A DNA stretch of 64,000 bases from Bog-473 sp963817735. GTDB taxonomy: Bacteria; Actinomycetota; Acidimicrobiia; Acidimicrobiales; RAAP-2. The stretch spans positions 186,001 through 250,000 of the forward strand of contig CAWFPP010000014.1 in NCBI GenBank assembly GCA_963817735.1, written 5' to 3'. Below, in pieces: positions 36,324-45,865 of the stretch. The stretch's first letter is position 1; each line of letters begins with the position of its first letter. The notes below the pieces were generated by a model that saw only the letters and a program-made list of their open reading frames with translations, ran no database searches and was not told the origin of the DNA. The translations under genes were made by a program, and so were the position numbers.

Positions 36324-37355
36324 ATGGCCGAAAATCGTCTTTCCCTCCTAGGTCGTGACATGGCTGTCGACCTCGGTACCGCCAACACGCTGGTGTACGT
36401 CCGCGGCCGTGGCATCGTGCTCAACGAGCCGTCGGTTGTCGCTGTCGACATCAAGGACGGCCGCCCGTTGGCCGTGGGGGCGGAAGCGAAGCGGATGATC
36501 GGCCGTACGCCCTCGAATATCCAAGCCATCCGCCCGCTCAAGGACGGCGTCATCGCCGACTTCGAGATCTGCGAGAAGATGCTGCGCTACTTCATCCACC
36601 GGGTGCACCAGCGCCGCTTCGCCAAGCCGCGCATGGTGATCTGCGTCCCTTCGGGAATCACCGGGGTGGAGCGCCGCGCTGTCATGGAGGCGGCCGAGTA
36701 CGCCGGGGCGCGCCGGGCCTACATCATTGAGGAGCCGATGGCGGCGGCCATCGGAGCTGGTCTCCCGGTGCACGAGCCGACCGGCAACATGGTGGTCGAC
36801 ATCGGCGGCGGGACGACGGAGGTCGCGGTCATATCCCTCGGCGGCATCGTCACGAGCCAGTCAGTGCGCATCGGTGGCGACGAGCTCGACGAGGCGATCG
36901 TGTCTTTCGTGAAGAAGGAGTTCAGCCTCGCGCTGGGCGAGCGCACCGCGGAAGAGATCAAGATCACTCTCGGTTCGGCCTATCCGCTGGAGCAGGAGCT
37001 GCACGCGGAGATCCGCGGCCGCGACCTCGTGAGCGGGCTCCCGAAGACGATCGTCGTTTCCACCGAGGAGATCCGCCGGGCGATCGAGGAACCGGTCTCC
37101 GCCATCATCGACGCCGTCAAGGTGACGTTGGACCGGACGCCGCCGGAACTGGCGGCGGACATCATGGAGCAGGGAATCGTGCTGACCGGTGGCGGGGCCC
37201 TCCTGCACGGCCTGGAGTCCCGCCTGCAGCACGAGACGGGCATGCCGATCGTCGTGGCCCGGGACCCGCTGAACTGCGTCGCCATCGGCAGCGGCCAGTG
37301 CCTTGAGGAGTTCGAAGCGCTGAAGCGGGTGCTGATCACCACTTCCACTCGCTGA
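36324..37355 (+). CDS. mreB: Rod shape-determining protein MreB
   Basis: A 343-residue bacterial actin that directs lateral wall growth. The phosphate-1 loop is AVDLGTANTLVYV, the connect/phosphate-2 region is VVDIGGGTTEVAV, and the adenosine motif is VLTGGGALLHGL. It polymerises under the membrane and recruits the elongation complex. ATG 36324 is preceded by a weak GGGAG region. It is the first gene of a run that continues with mreC, mreD and a class B PBP, indicating a rod-shaped or apically-laterally growing cell. Confidence 0.95.
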   Translation: MAENRLSLLGRDMAVDLGTANTLVYVRGRGIVLNEPSVVAVDIKDGRPLAVGAEAKRMIGRTPSNIQAIRPLKDGVIADFEICEKMLRYFIHRVHQRRFAKPRMVICVPSGITGVERRAVMEAAEYAGARRAYIIEEPMAAAIGAGLPVHEPTGNMVVDIGGGTTEVAVISLGGIVTSQSVRIGGDELDEAIVSFVKKEFSLALGERTAEEIKITLGSAYPLEQELHAEIRGRDLVSGLPKTIVVSTEEIRRAIEEPVSAIIDAVKVTLDRTPPELAADIMEQGIVLTGGGALLHGLESRLQHETGMPIVVARDPLNCVAIGSGQCLEEFEALKRVLITTSTR

Positions 37356-37377
37356 TCGATCGACCGGTTACTGCTGG

Positions 37378-38208
37378 GTGGCCCGGTCCCGGCGGTCTCG
37401 CCGTACCCTGACGGTCATCGTCCTGGTGGTGGTCTCGCTCTCCCTGATCTCGCTGGACCAAAACGGTCGGACCCACAGCCTGACGTCGGGCATCAAATCG
37501 GTCGCCAACGACGTGTACTCCCCGCTTCGACAGGGCGTCCTCGACATCATCAGTCCCATCGGGAACTTCTTCGCCGGCGCCTTCAACTACGGATCGGTCC
37601 AGGCGCAGAACGAGCGGTTGGAGCGCACGCTGGGACAGCTGCGCGCGGCCCAGCTGGAGCAGGGCTTCGAGAACAACCAGCTGCGCGAGATCACCGCGCT
37701 CCAGAGCCTTCCATTCCTGCAGTCGTTGCCGACCGTCACCGCACAGACGGTCGACGAGTACTCATCGAACTTCACCGCGACCATCACGCTGGACAAGGGG
37801 CGCGCTGATGGCGTCGATGTCGGCTATTCGGTCGTCGGTGCCGGAGGCCTGGTCGGCCAGGTGATCCAGTCCTTCCATCACACCTCGGTCGTCCGGCTCG
37901 TCACCGACGGGGAGTCCAAGGTCGGCGTGACGTTCGGCAACCAGCTCACGGGGATCGTGGACGGCCAGGGGCCGACGAACTCCATGACGGCGGATCTGGT
38001 CGCGCCACACACCCCGCTGCACAAGGGGCAGCACATGTTCACGAGCAGCCTCGATGCCGCCGCGTTCCCCCCGGGCATCCCCGTGGCGAGCGTGCAGTCC
38101 TTCCACACTTCGGCCGGGGCCAGCCAGGAGACCATTCACGTCGACCCGGCCGCCGATCTGAACCAGCTGGCCTACGTCGACGTCGTGCAGTGGGTGCCGA
38201 GCACGTGA
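37378..38208 (+). CDS. mreC: Rod shape-determining protein MreC
   Basis: A 276-residue bitopic protein. A basic N-terminus is followed by one membrane helix (TVIVLVVVSLSLISL), a coiled-coil rich in Gln/Glu/Leu (residues about 78-105), and the extracytoplasmic beta-sandwich domain with TITLDKGRADGVDVGYSVV and GGLVGQVI. MreC bridges MreB and penicillin-binding proteins outside the membrane. GTG 37378 lies 22 nt after mreB, and the stop overlaps the mreD start (GTGA). Confidence 0.93.
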   Translation: MARSRRSRRTLTVIVLVVVSLSLISLDQNGRTHSLTSGIKSVANDVYSPLRQGVLDIISPIGNFFAGAFNYGSVQAQNERLERTLGQLRAAQLEQGFENNQLREITALQSLPFLQSLPTVTAQTVDEYSSNFTATITLDKGRADGVDVGYSVVGAGGLVGQVIQSFHHTSVVRLVTDGESKVGVTFGNQLTGIVDGQGPTNSMTADLVAPHTPLHKGQHMFTSSLDAAAFPPGIPVASVQSFHTSAGASQETIHVDPAADLNQLAYVDVVQWVPST

Positions 38209-38741
38209 CGGCGCGCTCCGTGCTCCGGGTGGCCCTGGTGATCCTTATCGTTCTGCTGGTTCAGCAGACCGTCATGCTGGCCCTACGGGTCGGCGGGGCT
38301 CACCCCGACCTGCTGTGGCTCCTGCCCATCACAGCCGCGTTGCTCGACGGACCCGAAACGGGCGCCATCGTCGGATTCTGGGCTGGGCTGTCCTTCGACC
38401 TGGTGCTGCCGACGCCGTTCGGGCTGTCCGCCCTGGTGGGGTGCTTGCTCGGCTACGCAGTGGGGTCCCTCACCATCGCTGCCGACCCCCGGGCGGCCTG
38501 GCTCAAGCCGGTAGCCGCGGTCGCGGGATCCATCGCAGCGGACATGCTGTTCGCCGTGCTCGGCGCAATTCTCGGACAAAGCCAGATGGTGCAGGTGAAC
38601 TTCGTCGCCCTTGTTCTGGTGGTCGGCGTCTCGAGCCTGGTGTTGGTCCTGCCGGTCAACCGGCTTATGCGGTGGGCCCTGGCCGGGGAGAGCAACCGCC
38701 GCTCGCTCGTTCCCGCCCAGGCCGACAGCAGGATCTGGTGA
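38205..38741 (+). CDS. mreD: Rod shape-determining protein MreD
   Basis: A 178-residue integral membrane protein with five or six hydrophobic helices, starting VLRVALVILIVLLVQQTVM and including a GAIVGFWAGLSFDL segment typical of MreD. It completes the MreBCD complex. GTG 38205 overlaps the mreC stop and the 3' end overlaps the PBP start, so the three are translationally coupled. Confidence 0.9.
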   Translation: MTARSVLRVALVILIVLLVQQTVMLALRVGGAHPDLLWLLPITAALLDGPETGAIVGFWAGLSFDLVLPTPFGLSALVGCLLGYAVGSLTIAADPRAAWLKPVAAVAGSIAADMLFAVLGAILGQSQMVQVNFVALVLVVGVSSLVLVLPVNRLMRWALAGESNRRSLVPAQADSRIW

Positions 38742-40978
38742 AGCGGACCCTTCGCCACCCGATCCGCGGCGACCGGCTCCATCCCAAGCCGTCCTCGCGC
38801 CCCGCCAAGCACGGTGTCTGGCGTGGCAACACAAGCGGGCCGCGCATGCGGCCGCGCAAGAGCGTCAACGTGGCGTCGATCGTGGGCTCGCCCGAGGAAG
38901 AGGAGGCCCGGCCCAATCTCCGGCTGCGTATCGTCGGCATCGTCGTGCTGCTCCTCTTCGGCGTCCTCGTCCTGCGACTGTGGACGCTGCAGGTGGTCGA
39001 GGGGAAGAGCTATGCCGCTGCGGTGACCCGCAACCAGGTACGTGTCGTCAGCATCGCCGCACCCCGGGGAGAGATCGTCGACCGTGACGGGACGGTGCTG
39101 GTGACCAACACGCCACAGCAGGAGATCCTGTTGTCGCGAGCTGAAGCCATGGCGAACCCGGCCATTGTCGGCATGGTGGCCGCACTGGTGGGTCAGACCC
39201 CCAAGCAGGTGCAGGCCTCCATCAACAACAACCAATACAGCCCCTACGAGCCGGTGCCCGTCGCGGTCGGGGTGTCCGAGGACACGGTGCAGTTCCTGCA
39301 GACGCACCAGTCGGAATATCCCGGGGTGACCGTGCAGACGGTGGCGCAGCGGACCTACCCCCAAGGGGGGACGACGGCCACCCATGTCCTCGGCTACGTC
39401 GGCGACATCACGAGCAGCTATCTGGCCGCGCACCCCAACGCCGGCTACACGCAGGGCAGCCAGATCGGTGTCTCGGGGATCGAGGGCCAGTACGAGGCAT
39501 ATCTCAAGGGCGTCCCGGGACGCCAGGCCCTGTCGGTCGATGCCGGCGGCACGGTGGTGGGCACGCTCAGCACTACCGCACCCCAGATCGGCGACACCGT
39601 CGTGCTCAACATCGACGACGGACTCCAGCAGGAGGTGCAGAACGACCTGCAGGCGCAGATCCTGGCCGACCGCAAGACGCCCGATCAGGTTGACGGCGGC
39701 AGACTGCCAGCGGCGCCGAACGGCGCCGCCATCGTGATGAACCCTCAGAACGGCCAGGTTCTCGCCATGGCGTCGTACCCGACCTACGACCTCAACGAGT
39801 GGGTCGGGGGGATCTCGACCGCCAACTTCGCCGCGCTCCAGCAGAGTGGCGCCGAGAACAACGACGCCATCGACGGCCAGTACACGCCGGGATCGACCTT
39901 CAAGCTCGTCACGGCGACGGCGGCGTTGCAGGACGGTCTCATTTCGCCCACGACCCCCTATGACGACAGCGGCACCTTCAAGATCCAGGGCTGCCCGGCT
40001 CCCGGCGTGAACAACGACACCGGCTGCACCCTGCACGACGACCCGGGCGACACCGGTGGTGTCTACAACGTCTCGACCGCGCTCACGGCGTCGAGCGACG
40101 CCTTCTTCTACAACCTGGGTGAGATGTTCTGGGAGCAGCAGTCGAAGTACGGCACGACACCCATTCAGGAGGAGGCGACCGCGTACGGCGAAGGCACGAT
40201 CACCGGCATCGACCTCCCCGGCGAAGCGCAGGGGCGGGTCGACAGCAAGGCGACCCGGGCCAAGTTGCACGCTGAGGCGCCGCAGGCCTTTCCCTACGCC
40301 GCATCGTGGTTCACAGGCGACAACATCGAGATGGCCTTCGGCCAGGGCGAGACGATACTGACGCCGATCGAGCAGGCGGAGGCCTACTCGACCTTTGCGA
40401 ACGGCGGCACCCGCTACGCCCCTCAGGTGGCAGCCGAGATCGTCGACCCGGTGACCGGGAAAGTCGTCAAGAAGATCGAGCCCGAGGTCACGGGGAAAGT
40501 GCCGATTTCCCCGAGCACCTACAGCGCCATGCTGGCCGGATTCGAGGGCGTCATCTCGAGTAGGAGCGGCACGGCATACGAGGACTTCCAGGGTTTCCCG
40601 GCCTCGTGGAACCTCGCCGGGAAGACGGGCACCGCCTCCAACCAAGGCCCGAACGGACAGGCGCTCGAGCCGAACAGCTGGTTCGTGGCGTTCGGCCCCA
40701 ACCCAAACCCCCAGTACCTCGTCCTCGCCGTCATCGACCAAGGCGGCTACGGCGCCCAGGCCGCCGCCCCGCTGGTCAGGAACATCTTCAACTACATCGT
40801 GGCCAATCCGGCGATCAACGGCGCCGTCAAGACGCCGACACCGTCGAGCCCGGCCAGCGACACGGCGCCGACGACCGTCCAACCGCAGGGCACCTCGACG
40901 ACCACGACCACGGCGCCAACGTCGGGGGCGGCCGGCGGATCGGGCACGACGACCTCCACCACCTCGGGCGGAGGCTGA
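38738..40978 (+). CDS. mrdA: Penicillin-binding protein 2 (class B transpeptidase)
   Basis: A 746-residue class B PBP that cross-links peptidoglycan during elongation. A basic cytoplasmic tail of about 60 residues precedes one membrane helix (IVGIVVLLLFGVLVLRLW), a dimerisation/pedestal region with PRGEIVDRDG, and the transpeptidase domain: SxxK Ser386-TFK in PGSTFKL, SSD at 452-454, KTG at 629 in LAGKTGTAS. The C-terminus is a Thr/Ser/Gly-rich tail. GTG 38738 overlaps mreD. The expected partner glycosyltransferase RodA does not follow; the next gene is a radical-SAM protein. Confidence 0.92.
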   Translation: MKRTLRHPIRGDRLHPKPSSRPAKHGVWRGNTSGPRMRPRKSVNVASIVGSPEEEEARPNLRLRIVGIVVLLLFGVLVLRLWTLQVVEGKSYAAAVTRNQVRVVSIAAPRGEIVDRDGTVLVTNTPQQEILLSRAEAMANPAIVGMVAALVGQTPKQVQASINNNQYSPYEPVPVAVGVSEDTVQFLQTHQSEYPGVTVQTVAQRTYPQGGTTATHVLGYVGDITSSYLAAHPNAGYTQGSQIGVSGIEGQYEAYLKGVPGRQALSVDAGGTVVGTLSTTAPQIGDTVVLNIDDGLQQEVQNDLQAQILADRKTPDQVDGGRLPAAPNGAAIVMNPQNGQVLAMASYPTYDLNEWVGGISTANFAALQQSGAENNDAIDGQYTPGSTFKLVTATAALQDGLISPTTPYDDSGTFKIQGCPAPGVNNDTGCTLHDDPGDTGGVYNVSTALTASSDAFFYNLGEMFWEQQSKYGTTPIQEEATAYGEGTITGIDLPGEAQGRVDSKATRAKLHAEAPQAFPYAASWFTGDNIEMAFGQGETILTPIEQAEAYSTFANGGTRYAPQVAAEIVDPVTGKVVKKIEPEVTGKVPISPSTYSAMLAGFEGVISSRSGTAYEDFQGFPASWNLAGKTGTASNQGPNGQALEPNSWFVAFGPNPNPQYLVLAVIDQGGYGAQAAAPLVRNIFNYIVANPAINGAVKTPTPSSPASDTAPTTVQPQGTSTTTTTAPTSGAAGGSGTTTSTTSGGG

Positions 40979-40986
40979 GCGTCCCG

Positions 40987-40992
40987 TAGGGT
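40987..40992 (+). promoter_or_regulatory. -10 box (TAGGGT) of leaderless radical-SAM operon
   Basis: TAGGGT ends 8 nt before ATG 41001, within the gap after the PBP stop; no Shine-Dalgarno is seen. Confidence 0.45.
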
Positions 40993-41000
40993 TACAGCGA

Positions 41001-42947
41001 ATGGAGACCCTGTGGCCGCAGATCGAGCGCATCCTGCCCCGGGTGTCCAAGCCGGCCCGCTACATCGGGGGCGAGCAGGGATCGGTGTACCCACAGCACG
41101 GTCCGGGAACCGTTGGCTGGCTCCTGGTCTACCCCGACACCTACGAGATCGGGCTGCCTAATCAGGGTCTGCAGATCCTCTATGAGATCCTCAACGAGCG
41201 CCCCGACGCGCTGGCCGAGCGCGCCTACGCCCCATGGGTCGACATGGAGGCCGCCATGCGGGCTGAGGGCGTGCCGCTCTTCAGCGTCGAGCAGCACCTG
41301 CCGGCGGCTGCCTTCGACGTGCTGGCGTTCAACCTGTCGGCCGAGCTCGTCTACACCAACCTGGTCAACATGATCGACCTGGCCGGCCTCCCGCTGCACG
41401 GGGCGGACCGCGGAGGGGCCGATGCGCTCGTCGTCGCCGGAGGCCACTGTGTCTTCAACCCCGAGCCGCTGGCCGACTTCGTCGACGCCTTCGTGCTCGG
41501 CGACGGCGAGGAGGTCGTGGGCGAGATCAACGATGTAATGGCGGCCTGGCTGGCCACGGCGCCCCTGGAGACACGCGACCGCGCCGCACTCCTGCAAGCG
41601 CTGGCGGGACTCGAAGGGGTGTACGTGCCAGCGCTGTACGCCCCGTCCTACGAGGACGGCCGGCTGGTGTCGACTCTCCCCTTCGGCCCGGGCGTCCCCG
41701 CAGAGGTGTCCAAGCGGACGATCAGCGACCTGGCCGATTGGCCCTATCCCTCGAGCCCGCTCGTCCCGTTGACTGAGGTGGTGCACGACCGTCTCAACGT
41801 CGAGGTGTTCCGCGGCTGTACGCGGGGCTGCCGCTTCTGCCAGGCGGGCATGATCACCCGGCCCGTGCGCGAGCGACCCGCCGCTCAGGTGCGCGAGATG
41901 GTGCGGCGCGGACTGGAGTGGAGCGGCCACGACGAGGTGGCGCTGACGTCGCTGTCGTCGGCAGACTTCTCCGGCATAGAGGACACGGTGCGCGATATCG
42001 TCAACGACCCCGAACACAGCGGTCGCGTGTCGGTGAGCCTTCCGTCACTCCGGGTGGACGCTTTCACCGTTGGGACGGCCGCCGAGATCCAGAAGGTGCG
42101 TCGCACCGGGCTGACGTTCGCACCCGAGGGCGGCACATGGCGCATGCGCACGGTGATCAACAAGCTGATCACCGAGGACGACCTCTACAGCGCCGTCGAC
42201 GCTGCTTTCAGCCAGGGCTGGCGCAGGATCAAGCTCTACTTCCTCATCGGCCTCCCTACGGAACTGGACGAGGACGTACTGGGCATCGCCGAGCTTGGGG
42301 CGCGCTGTGTCGAGATCGGGCGCAAGTACCACAAGGGAGTGACCGTGGTCGCCTCCGTGGGCGGCTTCGTACCCAAGCCCCATACGCCGTTTCAATGGTT
42401 CGGCCAGGACACGGTGGCGGAGCTCGAGCACAAAGTGGCCTTGCTGCGCGACGCGGCGCGCCGCACCCGTGGTCTCACGATCCGCTGGCACGAGCCCGCC
42501 GCATCGGTGGCGGAGGGTTTGGCCAGCCGGGGTGACCGGCGGATGGGCGCGGTGATCGAGCGGGTCTGGCGGGCCGGAGGCACCTTCCAGGAATGGTCCG
42601 AGCGGTTCGACCTGTCCCTGTGGGAGGCAGCACTGGCTGCCGAAGGGCTCAGCGTCGACGAGGTGTGCCACCGCGATCGTGCGGGTGACGAGGCCCTTCC
42701 GTGGGACCACATCTCTGCGGGCCTGCATCGGGATTTCCTCTGGGGCGATTGGCAGGACGCGCTGGCCAGCGTGGCCGTCGAGGATTGCCGCTGGACCCCC
42801 TGCTACGACTGCGGGGCCTGCACCGGTTTCGGGTTGGAGCACGTGGTGGCGTCGCCGCTCCCGCCCGCGGGTGGGAGCCAGGGCACGGGTCAGGACCTCA
42901 GCGTCGGGGACCGGATTCCGGTGCGGCTGGTCAGCCGTGTTTCCTGA
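41001..42947 (+). CDS. TIGR03960 family B12-binding-type radical SAM protein
   Basis: A 648-residue radical-SAM protein. The N-terminal part resembles a cobalamin-binding domain, the [4Fe-4S] motif is Cys273-x3-Cys277-x2-Cys280 in RGCTRGCRFCQAG, and a SAM-binding region follows with SSADFSGIEDT and RTGLTFAPEGG. The C-terminal part ends with paired cysteines in CYDCGACTGFG. It is nearly always found with the TIGR03936 protein, encoded next with an 11-bp overlap. The exact reaction is not established; association with RNase E/G and L21/L27 suggests an RNA or translation role (inference). Confidence 0.9.
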   Translation: METLWPQIERILPRVSKPARYIGGEQGSVYPQHGPGTVGWLLVYPDTYEIGLPNQGLQILYEILNERPDALAERAYAPWVDMEAAMRAEGVPLFSVEQHLPAAAFDVLAFNLSAELVYTNLVNMIDLAGLPLHGADRGGADALVVAGGHCVFNPEPLADFVDAFVLGDGEEVVGEINDVMAAWLATAPLETRDRAALLQALAGLEGVYVPALYAPSYEDGRLVSTLPFGPGVPAEVSKRTISDLADWPYPSSPLVPLTEVVHDRLNVEVFRGCTRGCRFCQAGMITRPVRERPAAQVREMVRRGLEWSGHDEVALTSLSSADFSGIEDTVRDIVNDPEHSGRVSVSLPSLRVDAFTVGTAAEIQKVRRTGLTFAPEGGTWRMRTVINKLITEDDLYSAVDAAFSQGWRRIKLYFLIGLPTELDEDVLGIAELGARCVEIGRKYHKGVTVVASVGGFVPKPHTPFQWFGQDTVAELEHKVALLRDAARRTRGLTIRWHEPAASVAEGLASRGDRRMGAVIERVWRAGGTFQEWSERFDLSLWEAALAAEGLSVDEVCHRDRAGDEALPWDHISAGLHRDFLWGDWQDALASVAVEDCRWTPCYDCGACTGFGLEHVVASPLPPAGGSQGTGQDLSVGDRIPVRLVSRVS

Positions 42948-43749
42948 GGGCCAGCGCCGCCTCCGCCTTCGCTTCACCAAGGCGGGGAAGGTCCGGTTCA
43001 CGAGCCACCGGGACGTTGCCCGCATGTGGGAGCGGGCGTTGCGGCGCAGCCGGCTTCCGATGGCGTACTCACAGGGATTCTCGCCCCATCCGCTGGTGAG
43101 CTTCGGCCTGGCCCTGCCCACCGGGTGCGAGTCGCTGGGCGAGTACCTGGACATCCGCCTCGAGGCGGCGGGACCGGCGGAGATCCCCTTGGTGGATCTG
43201 CCTGCCGCCCTGAGCGAACTGCTGCCCGAGGGGATCGACGTCCAGGCGGCCGCCCCGATCGGAGAAGCGGAGGGTTCGCTTCAACAGGAGGTAGCATCGT
43301 GTGATTGGGAGCTGGAGGTGCTCGGAGTGCGTGGTGAGGAGTTGCAGGAGCGGGTGGAGAAGATGCTCGCTGCTCGTGTGCTCACCGTCAGCCGGGAGCG
43401 GAAGGGTCGTCAAAGCGAAGACGACATCCGCCCGGCCATCCGTGCACTGTCCCTGACCAGCCCCAACGGTCGCCTCCGGGCGGATTTGGCCACGCAGCCG
43501 CGTGGTGTCCGCCCCGGTGACCTGGTAGCGGCCCTTGGCGCCCCCGCGGTGGCCGGACGGGCCTGTCGAACGCATCAATGGATCGAACGCGATGGCGCTC
43601 GGTTCGAGCCGCTCCCTGTGGGCGCGCCCGGGACCGATGGCGACGCGACTCAGCACGCGAGGAGGGCTTTCCCTCATGTCCGAGACGGAATTCAGCCAGA
43701 GCCCGGAGGGTCACCCCCCGGAGCCATCGGGGGGCAGCGGCAGCACTAG
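42937..43749 (+). CDS. TIGR03936 (DUF2344) radical-SAM-associated protein
   Basis: A 270-residue partner of the preceding radical-SAM protein. Typical features are RFTKAGKVRFTSHRDVARMWERAL at the start (residues about 12-35), FSPHPLVSFGLALPTG, and a strongly charged C-terminal half. GTG 42937 overlaps the previous gene by 11 bp, indicating translational coupling. The C-terminus overlaps the next gene by about 74 bp. No catalytic residues are recognised; it probably works as a subunit or substrate adaptor. Confidence 0.87.
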   Translation: MFPEGQRRLRLRFTKAGKVRFTSHRDVARMWERALRRSRLPMAYSQGFSPHPLVSFGLALPTGCESLGEYLDIRLEAAGPAEIPLVDLPAALSELLPEGIDVQAAAPIGEAEGSLQQEVASCDWELEVLGVRGEELQERVEKMLAARVLTVSRERKGRQSEDDIRPAIRALSLTSPNGRLRADLATQPRGVRPGDLVAALGAPAVAGRACRTHQWIERDGARFEPLPVGAPGTDGDATQHARRAFPHVRDGIQPEPGGSPPGAIGGQRQH

Positions 43750-45265
43750 CCCCCCTGACCTGCCGCGGGCTGCGCCCAGGCCGAAGCCGAAGATCGGAGA
43801 CACCAGGCCGGCACCCGTCGTCGCCACCCCTGCGCCGCCCCAGGCGGCCGCTCCTGTCGTCCCCCTGAAGCGACCCGAGGCCACTGAGCCGAAGGAGGGC
43901 GGGACGGCCGTGGCGGAGGTGTCCGAGCCGTCCGGAGACGCCAAGCGTGCTCGTGGGCGCCGCCGTTCCGGACGGGAGCGCAAGTCGAAGCAGGTCGGCC
44001 GCTACCTGGTCTGCGTCCATGTCCAGCCCGACATGACCCAGATCGCCATGCTCGAGGGGCGCTCCCTCGTGGAGCACTACGTCTCCCGGTCGGCCGACGA
44101 CACCAATCAGATCGACGGCAACGTCTACCGGGGCCGGGTCCAGAACGTCCTGCCGGGCATGGAGGCCGCCTTCATCGACATCGGCATCCCGAAGAACGCC
44201 GTCCTGTACAGGGGCGACGTGCGCTACGACCGGGAGGACATCGAGGGTGGCGCCTCGCAACAGCCGCGGATCGAGGACGTGCTCAAGGCCGGCCAGACCA
44301 TCCTGTGCCAGGTCACCAAGAACCCCATCGGGGCCAAGGGTGCTCGGCTGACCCAGGAGGTCTCCCTTCCCGGGCGCTTCGCCGTCCTGGTGCCGAACTC
44401 GAGCGCCTTCGGTATCTCCAAGCGCCTCGGGGACAACGAGCGCCGCCGGCTGCGGCGGATCATCGACGAGGTGAAGCCGGCGGGCCACGGGATGATCGTG
44501 CGTACCGCCGCAGAGGGTGTCTCCGCGGAGGAACTCCAGCGCGACGTCACGACGCTGCTCGAACAGTGGAACCAGATTGAGGTCGAGGCCAAGCGCTCCG
44601 ACGCCCCGGGCCTGCTCTACCGGGAGCCCGAGCTGTCGGTGCGGATCTTGCGCGAAGAGCTCAACGGCGAGTACCGGGCGGTCGTGATCGACGACCTTGC
44701 CCTCTTCGAGCAGGTGCGGGACTACGTACGGGCGGTCAGCCCCGAGCTCTCCGACCGGGTCGAGTACTACGACCCCGAGGTCGAAGGACTGCCCATCTTC
44801 GAGCGCTACCACGTGCACGAGCAGCTTCACAAGGCGCTCGACCGCAAGGTCTGGCTGCCATCGGGAGGCTCGCTGATCATTGAGCGGACCGAGGCGCTGA
44901 CGGTCATCGACGTCAACACCGGCAAGAACGTGGGCAAGACCAATCTGGAGGAGACCGTCTACCGGAACAATCTGGAGGCGGCCGAGGAAGTCGCCCGCCA
45001 GCTCCGCCTGCGGGACATCGGCGGCATCATCGTCATCGACTTCATCGACATGGAGGTGCGCGAGAACCGCGACAAGGTGGCCGCAGGCCTGCGGAACGCG
45101 CTGGCCCGGGACAAGACCCGAACCCAGGTCTTCGACATCTCCGAGCTGGGGTTGGTCGAGATGACCAGGAAAAGGGTCTCGGAGGGCCTGCTCGAGACCT
45201 TGTCGACCGAATGCGCCATCTGCAGCGGTCGGGGCGTGACCCTGGACGACTCGGTCCTGCGCTAG
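43676..45265 (+). CDS. Ribonuclease E/G family protein
   Basis: A 529-residue endoribonuclease for rRNA processing and mRNA decay. About 100 N-terminal residues are Pro/Ala/Glu-rich and low-complexity; the S1-like domain follows at NVYRGRVQNVLPGMEAAFIDIG; the DNase-I-like catalytic core has TVIDVNTGKN and GGIIVIDFIDM with the magnesium-binding Asp residues; the zinc-link is Cys-x-x-Cys in ECAICSGRG. Start ATG 43676 has GGAGGG about 11 nt upstream. It ends just before rplU, the normal actinobacterial order. Whether it is RNase E or G cannot be decided. Confidence 0.9.
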   Translation: MSETEFSQSPEGHPPEPSGGSGSTSPPDLPRAAPRPKPKIGDTRPAPVVATPAPPQAAAPVVPLKRPEATEPKEGGTAVAEVSEPSGDAKRARGRRRSGRERKSKQVGRYLVCVHVQPDMTQIAMLEGRSLVEHYVSRSADDTNQIDGNVYRGRVQNVLPGMEAAFIDIGIPKNAVLYRGDVRYDREDIEGGASQQPRIEDVLKAGQTILCQVTKNPIGAKGARLTQEVSLPGRFAVLVPNSSAFGISKRLGDNERRRLRRIIDEVKPAGHGMIVRTAAEGVSAEELQRDVTTLLEQWNQIEVEAKRSDAPGLLYREPELSVRILREELNGEYRAVVIDDLALFEQVRDYVRAVSPELSDRVEYYDPEVEGLPIFERYHVHEQLHKALDRKVWLPSGGSLIIERTEALTVIDVNTGKNVGKTNLEETVYRNNLEAAEEVARQLRLRDIGGIIVIDFIDMEVRENRDKVAAGLRNALARDKTRTQVFDISELGLVEMTRKRVSEGLLETLSTECAICSGRGVTLDDSVLR

Positions 45266-45268
45266 GAT
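45263..45268 (+). promoter_or_regulatory. -10 box (TAGGAT) of leaderless rplU
   Basis: TAGGAT includes the TAG stop of the RNase gene and ends 9 nt before ATG 45278. Confidence 0.45.
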
Positions 45269-45277
45269 CTCGCCCTT

Positions 45278-45592
45278 ATGTATGCCGTCATCAGGTCCGG
45301 AGGAAAGCAGGAGCGTGTGGCCGAGGGCCAGCGTGTCCGCGTCGAGCTGCTCGGCCAGCCCGTGGGTGCGGAGGTGTCACTCGAGCCCGTCCTCGTGGTC
45401 GATGGCGAGACCGTCCTGGCCACGCCGGCGCAGCTGGCAGGCGCCACGGTGACGGCGATGGTCGTGGGCGAGGAGAAGGGCCCCAAAATCAACGCCATGA
45501 CCTACAAGAACAAGTCCAACCAGCGTCGCCGGTGGGGTCACCGCCAGCACTACGCCACGCTGGAGATCACCGCCATCACGGCGGCTGGTTGA
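45278..45592 (+). CDS. rplU: 50S ribosomal protein L21
   Basis: A 104-residue 50S subunit protein that binds 23S rRNA. It begins MYAVIRSGGKQERV and ends with the basic region KNKSNQRRRWGHRQHY, as in other L21 proteins. Followed 18 nt later by rpmA, the usual pair. No Shine-Dalgarno is needed if the TAGGAT box drives a leaderless transcript. Confidence 0.97.
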   Translation: MYAVIRSGGKQERVAEGQRVRVELLGQPVGAEVSLEPVLVVDGETVLATPAQLAGATVTAMVVGEEKGPKINAMTYKNKSNQRRRWGHRQHYATLEITAITAAG

Positions 45593-45610
45593 GCTCAGGA
45601 GCACGAGACC

Positions 45611-45865
45611 ATGTCAAAGACCAAGGGTGGCGGGTCCACCCGCAACGGACGCGATTCCAACGCACAGCGCCTCGGCGTCAAGTGCTTCGACGGCACCGCC
45701 GTGACCGCCGGCTCCATCCTGGTGCGCCAGAGGGGGACGAAGGTCTACCCGGGCGTGAACGTCGGCCGTGGTGGCGACGACACGCTCTTCGCCACAGCGG
45801 AGGGTGTCGTGAAGTTCGGCGAGCGTCGCGGCCGCAAGCACGTCAGCGTCCTCACCGACTCGTAG
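45611..45865 (+). CDS. rpmA: 50S ribosomal protein L27
   Basis: An 84-residue ribosomal protein near the peptidyl-transferase centre. It starts MSKTKGGGSTRNGRDSNAQR, where the more common form is MAHKKGGGS, and contains GSILVRQRGTKVYPG. GGAGCACGAGACC lies upstream as a plausible ribosome-binding site. In most genomes obgE follows, but here it is 9.5 kb away. Confidence 0.97.
   Translation: MSKTKGGGSTRNGRDSNAQRLGVKCFDGTAVTAGSILVRQRGTKVYPGVNVGRGGDDTLFATAEGVVKFGERRGRKHVSVLTDS

Noticed and set aside
38453..41050. An 865-codon minus-strand frame opposite PBP2
   Set aside because: Antisense shadow with Arg/Gly-rich composition and no domain; the plus-strand gene has clear SxxK, SSD and KTG motifs.
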